From Burkholderiaceae bacterium (lineage in GTDB: Bacteria > Pseudomonadota > Gammaproteobacteria > Burkholderiales > Burkholderiaceae_C), in assembly GCA_019751915.1 (NCBI GenBank), contig JAIEMS010000017.1, positions 1 to 53,059 on the forward strand: 53,059 nucleotides of DNA, given 5' to 3'. Below are positions 47,086 through 53,059 of the stretch, in pieces; positions within the stretch are counted from its first letter, which is position 1; every line of letters begins with the position of its first letter. The notes beneath the pieces are model-generated. The model searched no databases and was not told the origin of the DNA. It saw only the letters and a list, made by a program, of their open reading frames with translations. The position numbers and the translations under genes were made by a program.

Positions 47086-47444
47086 GCCACACAGACACCC
47101 CCTCCACCCCCCCAGCACCGGGCTACTTTTCCCGCCACATCTTCTTTTGCCTCAACGAGCGCCCCAATGGGCAACCGTGCTGCGCCCAGCACGCAGTGCA
47201 AGCAGCCTTTGAACGCTGCAAGGTACAGGTCAAGGCACTGGGGTTGTCCGGGCCGGGCCAAGTGCGCGTCAACAAAGCCGGTTGCCTTGACCGCTGCGCC
47301 GCAGGCCCCGTGGCAGTGGTGTACCCCGAAGGCACTTGGTACACCTATGTCGATGAAAGCGACATCGACGAGATCGTCACCTCCCACCTGCAAAATGGCA
47401 AGGTCGTCGAGCGCTTGCTGGTGCCCCCAGACGTGGGGCACTGA
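47082..47444 (+). CDS. Thioredoxin-like (2Fe-2S) ferredoxin domain protein
   Basis: A 120-residue protein with the cluster-ligand arrangement of thioredoxin-like 2Fe-2S ferredoxins: FFCLNERPNGQPCC (Cys-X9-Cys) and NKAGCLDRCAAGPVAVVYPEGTWY (Cys-X3-Cys). Relatives include the NuoE C-terminal domain and free-standing ferredoxins. The partner is unknown. It overlaps the VanZ stop by four bases, suggesting coupled translation. Confidence 0.9.
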   Translation: MSHTDTPSTPPAPGYFSRHIFFCLNERPNGQPCCAQHAVQAAFERCKVQVKALGLSGPGQVRVNKAGCLDRCAAGPVAVVYPEGTWYTYVDESDIDEIVTSHLQNGKVVERLLVPPDVGH

Positions 47445-47474
47445 TTTTCTGGTTTTTCGAGACTTTTAACGTCT

Positions 47475-47530
47475 TTTTGGCTACCAGCCCTTTTCCACTA
47501 AGGATTGGTAGCTATCAAATGGATAGCAAA
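47475..47530 (+). repeat. Dispersed repeat copy before the alpha/beta hydrolase
   Basis: It reads TTTTTGGCTACCAGCCCTTT, TCCACTAAGGAT, then TGGTAGCTATCAAATGGATAGCAAA. Its right end abuts the GTG start of the next gene. Confidence 0.82.
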
Positions 47531-47531
47531 C

Positions 47532-48173
47532 GTGAACGCACACACTGAACGCCTCACCCTGACCGGCGCAGCAGGCCCGATCCAAGCGCAACGCGACGCA
47601 GCCACACTGCCCGCAGGCATGGCAGCGCGCGGAGTGGCTGTCATTGCCCACCCCCACCCGCTGTTTGGCGGCACGATGGACAACAAAGTGGTGCAAACGC
47701 TGGCCCGTGCCTTCGTGCAAAGTGGCTGGACAGCGGTGCGCTTTAACTTTCGCGGGGTGGGCACCAGCGCTGGTAGCCACGACGACGGACGCGGCGAACT
47801 GCAAGACCTGCTGGCCGTGGTAGAGCAGACCGCCCCCGAGGGGCCGATTGCGCTGGCGGGATTTTCGTTTGGCGCTTTTGTTACCAGCCATGCGGTAGCG
47901 GCCCTGCACGAGCAGCGCAACATCGAGCAGGTGGTGTTGGTGGGCACAGCCGCCAGCCGCTTTACGGTCGCACCCGTGCCGCCGCAGATGCACACACGCA
48001 CGCTGGTCGTGCATGGCGAACTCGACGACACTGTGCCGCTCTCGGCAGTGCTCGACTGGGCACGCCCGCAGGTCTTGCCGGTCACGGTCGTGCCCGGTGG
48101 CGGGCATTTCTTTCACGGACAATTGACGCTGTTGCGGCACTTGGTAGCCCGCCATTTGCACAGCAGTCTTTAA
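47532..48173 (+). CDS. Alpha/beta hydrolase (HPHPxxGG family)
   Basis: A soluble hydrolase of about 213 residues. Markers: VAVIAHPHPLFGGTMDNKVV (about 35-54), FNFRGVGTSAG, the nucleophile elbow GFSFG (Ser about 112), Asp in HGELDDTVPL and His in GGGHFFHG. The substrate is unknown. I chose GTG at 47532; a TTG at 47505, inside the repeat, also opens the frame and would add nine repeat-encoded residues. Neither has a strong ribosome binding site. Confidence 0.88.
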   Translation: MNAHTERLTLTGAAGPIQAQRDAATLPAGMAARGVAVIAHPHPLFGGTMDNKVVQTLARAFVQSGWTAVRFNFRGVGTSAGSHDDGRGELQDLLAVVEQTAPEGPIALAGFSFGAFVTSHAVAALHEQRNIEQVVLVGTAASRFTVAPVPPQMHTRTLVVHGELDDTVPLSAVLDWARPQVLPVTVVPGGGHFFHGQLTLLRHLVARHLHSSL

Positions 48174-48227
48174 TCCAACACCGCGCGGGTTGTCCGCTTT
48201 GCATTTTTTTGTCAGACCGTTTTACCC

Positions 48228-49415
48228 ATGAACCCCATTTTGTCCAAGCTCCGCTCTCTGGCTGTGGCCGTGGGCGCAGCACCCATCATCTTGCTGGCCC
48301 CGGTACTGGCCCAAGCCCAAGTCCCAACCCCGCAGCCCCCTGAGATTGCCGCCCGCACCTACTTGCTGGTGGACATCACAGCCGATCAAATTTTGGCGGC
48401 CAAAGACATCGACACCCCGGTAGAGCAAGCCTCGCTGACCAAACTCATGACCGCTTACTTGGTTTTTGATGCCCTGCGTGCCAAGAAAATCGATCTCAAG
48501 CAAAAGCTACCCGTGAGCACCCGCGCATGGAAAATGCCCGGCTCACGCATGTTCATTGACCCGAAAATGCAAGTGCCGATCAACGACCTGCTCAAAGGCA
48601 TGATCGTGCAATCGGGCAACGATGCCACCACTGCACTGGCCGAGGGTGTCGGTGGCAGCGTGGACAACTTCGTCAAACTGATGAACGAGCAGGCCAAGGC
48701 GCTGGGCATGGCAAACACCAGCTACAAAAACCCCGAAGGCCTGACCGAACCGGGTCACCTGACCACAGCGCGCGACCTGAGCGTGCTGGCAACGCGGCTG
48801 ATGCATGACTTTCCTGAGCACATGCACTACTACGCCACCAAACAATACAGCTACCCCGGCACCCCGCCCTCGAATGGCAACAACCGCAACGCCCTGCTGT
48901 TTCGCGACCCCACTGTCGATGGCCTGAAAACCGGCCACACCAATGCCGCCGGCTACTGCTTGGTTGCTACAGCCAAGCGCGACTTCCCCAACGTAGGCAC
49001 ACGCCGCCTGCTGTCGGTGGTGCTGGGCACCTCCAGCGAGAACGCCCGCGCCAACGAAAGCCAAAAACTGCTCAACTGGGGCTATACCGCGTTTGATGCG
49101 GTCAAATTGTTCGATGCAGGCCAAAGTGTCGCTACGCCAACGGTCTGGAAGGGCAAAGAAAACACCGTCAAAATGGGCCGCGCCGATGGCGTTGTGGTGG
49201 CAGTTCCAGCGGGAGCTTCTGGCAAGATCAGTACCCAAGTTTCACACCAAGAACCTTTGATTGCCCCCTTTGCCAAAGACCACCCCATCGGCACCCTCAA
49301 GGTCATGCTGGGCGAACAAACAGTGCGCGAAGTCCCGCTGCTGGCCTTGGCTGGTGTGGAACAAGCGGGCATTCTGGGACGTGCTTGGGATGCCCTTCGC
49401 ATGTGGATTCGATAA
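48228..49415 (+). CDS. dacC: D-alanyl-D-alanine carboxypeptidase (PBP5/6, peptidase S11)
   Basis: Membrane-anchored carboxypeptidase removing the last D-Ala from peptidoglycan stem peptides. Signal peptide about residues 1-30 (ending VLAQAQ); catalytic SLTK (Ser69-Lys72), SGN (129-131) and KTG (234-236) all intact; C-terminal PBP5-type beta domain (about 285-370); final amphipathic helix (LGRAWDALRMWIR) for membrane anchoring. Length 395 is normal. dacA versus dacC cannot be separated by sequence here. It lies upstream of the str operon promoter. Confidence 0.92.
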   Translation: MNPILSKLRSLAVAVGAAPIILLAPVLAQAQVPTPQPPEIAARTYLLVDITADQILAAKDIDTPVEQASLTKLMTAYLVFDALRAKKIDLKQKLPVSTRAWKMPGSRMFIDPKMQVPINDLLKGMIVQSGNDATTALAEGVGGSVDNFVKLMNEQAKALGMANTSYKNPEGLTEPGHLTTARDLSVLATRLMHDFPEHMHYYATKQYSYPGTPPSNGNNRNALLFRDPTVDGLKTGHTNAAGYCLVATAKRDFPNVGTRRLLSVVLGTSSENARANESQKLLNWGYTAFDAVKLFDAGQSVATPTVWKGKENTVKMGRADGVVVAVPAGASGKISTQVSHQEPLIAPFAKDHPIGTLKVMLGEQTVREVPLLALAGVEQAGILGRAWDALRMWIR

Positions 49416-49451
49416 CCAGCAGCGGCTGTAGGCTGTATATGGGGTCTTTGC

Positions 49452-49480
49452 TTGCCTTAGATGCCTGAGGCGGGTACATT
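49452..49480 (+). promoter_or_regulatory. Probable str operon promoter
   Basis: TTGCCT and TACATT separated by exactly 17 bases, 65 bases upstream of the rpsL ATG. A small hairpin TTCGGA-AAT-TCCGAA follows in the leader at 49490-49504. Confidence 0.55.
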
Positions 49481-49544
49481 AGAAGGCTTTTCGGAAATTC
49501 CGAAGGGTTTCACGTTTTCGTTTTACGTTTAGGGACGATAGTTC

Positions 49545-49922
49545 ATGCCAACCATTAACCAGCTCGTGCGTCACGGGCGTGAGGTCGAAAAGACCAAATC
49601 CAAAAGCCCGGCGATGGAAAACTCGCCACAACGCCGTGGCGTGTGCACCCGCGTGTACACCACAACACCTAAGAAGCCAAACTCCGCTCTGCGTAAAGTT
49701 GCTAAGGTTCGCCTGACCAACGGCTTTGAAGTCATTTCCTACATCGGCGGCGAAGGCCACAACCTGCAAGAGCACAGCGTTGTGCTGGTGCGCGGTGGTC
49801 GCGTCAAGGATTTGCCAGGTGTGCGTTACCACATCGTGCGCGGTTCGCTCGACTTGCAAGGCGTGAAAGACCGCAAGCAATCGCGCTCCAAGTACGGCGC
49901 TAAGAAGCCTAAGGCCAAATAA
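49545..49922 (+). CDS. rpsL: 30S ribosomal protein S12
   Basis: Decoding-centre protein. The sequence is near the family consensus ([59 protein letters not shown]). The residues known to give streptomycin resistance when changed, Lys in PKKPNS and Lys in RVKDLP, are wild type. Length 125 is normal. First gene of the str operon; rpoBC, which often precede it, are not adjacent here. Confidence 0.98.
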   Translation: MPTINQLVRHGREVEKTKSKSPAMENSPQRRGVCTRVYTTTPKKPNSALRKVAKVRLTNGFEVISYIGGEGHNLQEHSVVLVRGGRVKDLPGVRYHIVRGSLDLQGVKDRKQSRSKYGAKKPKAK

Positions 49923-50090
49923 GCCTGGCTCTTTTGCCACAACCAACAGGTGCTGTTTCCCGCGTGGCGCGGTGATTCGGCGTAGTGACCCCAAGCGCAA
50001 ATTGTCTGCGTGGGTCGAGTAAGTGGGAGTCCACAATGGCTCTCGCGGTGTCTGAAAAGATGCCAACTGAAGCAAATATAGAGGTGCAAA
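49923..50090 (+). promoter_or_regulatory. rpsL-rpsG intercistronic leader
   Basis: 168 bases, longer than usual for ribosomal protein operons. In E. coli the corresponding gap carries the S7 autoregulatory site; a like role is inference. CCGCGTGGCGCGG and GTGGGAGTCCAC can fold locally. A small ORF begins at 50036 (see separate entry). Confidence 0.5.
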
Positions 50091-50122
50091 ATGCCACGTC
50101 GTCGCGAAGTCCCCAAACGTGA
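50036..50122 (+). CDS. Candidate 28-codon leader ORF overlapping the rpsG start
   Basis: ATG preceded by GGGAG at a six-base spacing opens a frame ([19 protein letters not shown] and onward) that ends at TGA 50120-50122, 32 bases inside rpsG in another frame. No family is recognised. It could couple translation or be chance. Confidence 0.3.
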   Translation: MALAVSEKMPTEANIEVQNATSSRSPQT

Positions 50123-50564
50123 AATCCTGCCCGATCCTAAGTTCGGCAACGTCGAGCTGTCCAAATTCATGAACGTGATCATGGAAGGCGGCAAAAAGGC
50201 GGTTGCAGAGCGCATCATTTATGGCGCTCTTGACTTGATCGCAAAGAAGAACCCCGACAAAGACCCATTGGAAGCCTTCGTTGTTGCCATCAACAACGTC
50301 AAGCCCATGGTCGAAGTCAAGTCCCGCCGTGTCGGCGGTGCTAACTACCAAGTGCCCGTTGAAGTGCGCCCTGTCCGTCGTCTGGCTTTGTCCATGCGCT
50401 GGATCAAGGAAGCTGCTCGCAAGCGCGGCGAAAAATCGATGGCCCAACGTCTGGCCAACGAAATGCTGGAAGCCACTGAAGGCCGTGGCGGTGCTATGAA
50501 AAAACGTGACGAAGTTCACCGCATGGCCGAAGCCAACAAGGCATTCAGCCACTTCCGCTTCTAA
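50091..50564 (+). CDS. rpsG: 30S ribosomal protein S7
   Basis: Primary 16S rRNA-binding protein of the 30S head and, in E. coli, the str operon's own translational repressor. [39 protein letters not shown] and [19 protein letters not shown] are near consensus. Length 157 is normal. GAGGTG lies seven bases upstream of the ATG. Confidence 0.98.
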   Translation: MPRRREVPKREILPDPKFGNVELSKFMNVIMEGGKKAVAERIIYGALDLIAKKNPDKDPLEAFVVAINNVKPMVEVKSRRVGGANYQVPVEVRPVRRLALSMRWIKEAARKRGEKSMAQRLANEMLEATEGRGGAMKKRDEVHRMAEANKAFSHFRF

Positions 50565-50592
50565 GCCAAAGGCTTACTTCCGGTGTTCCACT

Positions 50593-50622
50593 AAGGCCGC
50601 TGGCATTTTTGCCCGCGGCCTT
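50593..50622 (+). promoter_or_regulatory. Stem-loop between rpsG and fusA
   Basis: Perfect 8-bp arms AAGGCCGC/GCGGCCTT with an inner GGC/GCC and a loop of T residues, 28 bases after rpsG. Only TTT occurs a few bases downstream, so it is at most a partial terminator or an mRNA-processing/stability element. Confidence 0.45.
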
Positions 50623-50711
50623 CGGTGGGTTTAAATCACCAAAAACATTGGGCTGCGCCGCCAAGGTGTGCCGCCTGTCAATCGAACACAACGACCCATC
50701 AAGGACTCACC

Positions 50712-52814
50712 ATGGCTCGCAAGACCCCCATCGAGCGCTACCGCAATATCGGTATCTCGGCCCACATCGACGCTGGCAAGACAACTACCACCGAGCGTAT
50801 TCTTTTCTACACCGGCGTGAACCACAAAATTGGTGAAGTTCACGACGGCGCGGCCACCATGGACTGGATGGAGCAAGAGCAAGAGCGTGGCATCACGATC
50901 ACCTCTGCGGCCACCACCTGCTTCTGGAAGGGTATGGAAAATTCCTTCCCCGAGCACCGCATCAACATCATCGACACCCCCGGCCACGTTGACTTCACGA
51001 TTGAAGTCGAGCGCTCCATGCGCGTGCTCGACGGCGCTTGCATGGTGTACTGCGCTGTGGGCGGCGTGCAGCCCCAGTCTGAAACTGTGTGGCGTCAGGC
51101 CAACAAATACAAAGTGCCTCGTCTGGCCTTCGTGAACAAGATGGACCGTACTGGTGCCAACTTCTTCAAAGTCGTCGAGCAAATGAAGTTGCGCCTGAAG
51201 GCCAACCCCATTCCAATCGTCATCCCAATCGGTGCTGAAGAAAACTTCAAGGGCGTGGTCGATCTGCGCAAAATGAAGGCCATCTTCTGGGATGAAGCTT
51301 CGCAAGGTATGAAGTTCACCTACGAAGAAATTCCTGCTGACTTGGTCGAAGTGGCCAACGAATGGCGCGAAAAGATGGTTGAAGCCGCCGCTGAAGCCTC
51401 TGAAGAGCTGATGAACAAGTACCTCGAAGAAGGTGACTTGACGGAAGCTGAAATCACCTTGGGTCTGCGTACCCGCGCTATCGCCTGCGAAATCCAGCCG
51501 ATGCTGTGCGGTACTGCGTTCAAGAACAAGGGCGTGCAGCGCATGCTCGACGCGATCATCGAACTGATGCCTTCGCCAGTGGACATTCCACCCGTGGGCG
51601 GCATGGACGAAGACGAAGCCCCCATCTCGCGCACAGCTGACGACAGCGAAAAGTTCTCTGCACTGGCGTTCAAGCTGATGACCGACCCGTTTGTCGGTCA
51701 ATTGACTTTCGTGCGCGTTTATTCGGGCGTTCTGACCAAGGGCGACACCGTTTACAACCCCGTCAAAGGCAAGAAAGAGCGTATTGGCCGTATCGTGCAA
51801 ATGCACGCCAACGAACGCCTTGAAGTCGATGAAATTCGCGCTGGCGACATCGCCGCTTGCGTGGGTCTGAAAGACGTGACCACTGGCGAAACACTGTGCG
51901 ACGTGGCCAGCCCCATCTTGCTCGAACGCATGGTCTTCCCTGAGCCTGTGATCGCACAGGCGGTGGAACCCAAGACCAAGGCCGACCAAGAAAAAATGGG
52001 TATTGCCCTGCAACGTCTGGCCGCTGAAGATCCATCGTTCCGCGTCAAAACCGACGAAGAATCGGGCCAAACCATCATCGCCGGTATGGGCGAGTTGCAC
52101 TTGGAAATTATTGTTGACCGGATGAAGCGCGAATTCGGCGTGGAAGCCAACGTCGGCAAGCCCCAAGTGGCCTACCGCGAAACCATCCGCAAAACCGTCG
52201 AAGAAGCCGAAGGCAAATTCGTGCGTCAATCCGGTGGTAAGGGCCAATACGGTCACGTTGTGCTCAAAATCGAACCCAATGAACCCGGCAAGGGCATTGA
52301 ATTCGTCGACGCCATCAAGGGCGGTGTGGTGCCACGCGAGTACATCCCAGCGGTCGAAAAGGGTATCAACGAAGCCGTCACGCAAGGCGTGTTGGCTGGC
52401 TACCCCGTGGTCGATGTCAAGGTCACACTGCACTTTGGTTCGTACCACGATGTGGACTCGAACGAACTGGCCTTCAAGATGGCCGCTATCTTCGGCTTCA
52501 AGGAAGGCTGCCGCAAGGCCAACCCCGTCATCCTTGAACCCATGATGGCCGTGGAAGTCGAAACCCCTGAAGACTACGCCGGTAACGTGATGGGCGACTT
52601 GTCCTCACGCCGTGGCATGGTGCAAGGCATGGACGACATCCCGGGTGGCGGCAAAGCCATTCGCGCTGAAGTTCCATTGTCCGAAATGTTTGGCTACTCG
52701 ACCACACTGCGCTCGGCCACACAAGGCCGCGCTACGTACTCGATGGAATTCAAGCACTACAGCGAAGCCCCACGCAACGTGTCGGAAGCCATTATGGCTG
52801 CCCGCTCGAAGTAA
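50712..52814 (+). CDS. fusA: Elongation factor G
   Basis: GTPase driving ribosomal translocation. G-domain motifs: [13 protein letters not shown] (P-loop), [12 protein letters not shown] (switch), DTPGHVDFT and NKMDRTG. Domains II-V are complete to the conserved end [16 protein letters not shown]. Length 700 is normal. Start at 50712 ([12 protein letters not shown]) with AAGGA ten bases upstream; the in-frame ATG at 50625 is not family-like. Confidence 0.98.
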   Translation: MARKTPIERYRNIGISAHIDAGKTTTTERILFYTGVNHKIGEVHDGAATMDWMEQEQERGITITSAATTCFWKGMENSFPEHRINIIDTPGHVDFTIEVERSMRVLDGACMVYCAVGGVQPQSETVWRQANKYKVPRLAFVNKMDRTGANFFKVVEQMKLRLKANPIPIVIPIGAEENFKGVVDLRKMKAIFWDEASQGMKFTYEEIPADLVEVANEWREKMVEAAAEASEELMNKYLEEGDLTEAEITLGLRTRAIACEIQPMLCGTAFKNKGVQRMLDAIIELMPSPVDIPPVGGMDEDEAPISRTADDSEKFSALAFKLMTDPFVGQLTFVRVYSGVLTKGDTVYNPVKGKKERIGRIVQMHANERLEVDEIRAGDIAACVGLKDVTTGETLCDVASPILLERMVFPEPVIAQAVEPKTKADQEKMGIALQRLAAEDPSFRVKTDEESGQTIIAGMGELHLEIIVDRMKREFGVEANVGKPQVAYRETIRKTVEEAEGKFVRQSGGKGQYGHVVLKIEPNEPGKGIEFVDAIKGGVVPREYIPAVEKGINEAVTQGVLAGYPVVDVKVTLHFGSYHDVDSNELAFKMAAIFGFKEGCRKANPVILEPMMAVEVETPEDYAGNVMGDLSSRRGMVQGMDDIPGGGKAIRAEVPLSEMFGYSTTLRSATQGRATYSMEFKHYSEAPRNVSEAIMAARSK

Positions 52815-52880
52815 TTTTGAATCAAATTGGCTGTTAGCCCTTGTATAGCAAGCGCTAGCAGCTATTTATTTCATAGCAAA
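52815..52880 (+). repeat. Dispersed repeat copy between fusA and tuf
   Basis: The fullest copy: TTTTGAATCAAATTGGCTGT, TAGCCCTTGTATAGCAAGCG, CTAGCAGCTATTTATTTCAT, AGCA. It begins directly after the fusA stop. Confidence 0.85.
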
Positions 52881-52884
52881 AGTT

Positions 52885-52944
52885 GTCTGCGATCCGGTGC
52901 CGCCCCGTTTTCCGTGCAGGGCGAATCAGCAATCGGATGCAGAC
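52885..52944 (+). promoter_or_regulatory. Long-range inverted repeat in the tuf leader
   Basis: GTCTGC-G-ATCCG (52885-52896) pairs with CGGAT-GCAGAC (52934-52944): 11 base pairs with one bulged G and a 37-base loop, ending 41 bases before tuf. Possible mRNA structure, processing site or relic; no T run follows. Confidence 0.4.
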
Positions 52945-52949
52945 GTTAA

Positions 52950-53059
<110 letters not shown>

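Noticed and set aside
47460-47478. Possible terminator AGAC-loop-GTCT followed by T after the ferredoxin gene
   Set aside because: The stem has only four base pairs; the T run is part of the adjacent repeat copy.
50631-52448. A 605-codon open frame on the minus strand opposite fusA
   Set aside because: It mirrors the codon bias of the highly expressed fusA, has no recognisable motif (it is His/Phe/Val-rich as expected of an antisense frame) and no ribosome binding site I can support.

Overview
The window is 53 kb of GC-rich, gene-dense chromosome from a betaproteobacterium, most likely a member of the Comamonadaceae (Burkholderiales). I base this on protein character and gene order (leuS-lptE-holA; ptsN-hprK beside fur; lptD-surA-ksgA; rpsL-rpsG-fusA-tuf; tsaB-rimI) and on a dispersed repeat of about 55-65 bp with a core like TAGCTATCAAATTGATAGCA, a pattern I associate from memory with Comamonadaceae genomes. 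No database search was possible. No rRNA, tRNA, CRISPR array, complete insertion sequence or prophage is visible.

Layout. 0-7 kb, minus strand: bamE, dapB, exbB, exbD, leuS, lptE and holA, a run for outer-membrane assembly, lysine/peptidoglycan precursor synthesis, energised transport and translation/replication. 7-9.5 kb: fur (plus) converges on ptsN-hprK; hpf is a separate unit with its own terminator. 9.7-15.4 kb: purC, a thioredoxin-TPR chaperone (cnoX) facing it across a bidirectional terminator, then purE-purK-Sua5/TsaC and a GDSL-like lipoprotein with altered catalytic motifs. 15.4-19.8 kb: a small membrane protein, a SemiSWEET, PBP4 (dacB), and the overlapping trio tsaB-rimI-UDG-like. 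19.9-21.2 kb: an AT-rich two-gene island encoding a FIST-like protein of unknown function and a 71-residue partner. 21.5-32 kb: corA, a fused indolepyruvate:ferredoxin oxidoreductase, yajC-secD-secF and a DUF1631 protein. 32-37.9 kb, minus strand: a small orphan, amgK, rsmE, a cyclophilin lipoprotein, a LysM protein and dprA. 38-48 kb: lptD-surA-rsmA, marC, a dienelactone hydrolase, hemB, a hemJ-like gene, a VanZ protein, a thioredoxin-like 2Fe-2S protein and an alpha/beta hydrolase. 48-53 kb: a PBP5-type carboxypeptidase and the str operon, cut off 25 codons into tuf.

How the genes fit together. Envelope biogenesis dominates: LPS export (lptE, lptD), beta-barrel assembly (bamE, surA), Sec export (yajC-secDF), peptidoglycan turnover and recycling (dacB, dacA/C-type, amgK, LysM) and peptidoglycan precursor supply (dapB). 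A second theme is translation and RNA/tRNA modification (leuS, TsaC and TsaB for t6A, rimI, rsmE, rsmA, hpf, str operon). The rest is purine synthesis, iron and PTS regulation and haem synthesis.

Most unusual: (i) the repeat family sits between genes and also inside reading frames (leuS, exbB, cnoX, probably purK), forms the last codons of hemB, and lies between fusA and tuf; (ii) the AT-rich FIST-like operon; (iii) two proteins whose family catalytic motifs appear eroded (the GDSL-like lipoprotein and the UDG-like protein); (iv) leader structures before corA and tuf, and a small ORF overlapping the rpsG start.
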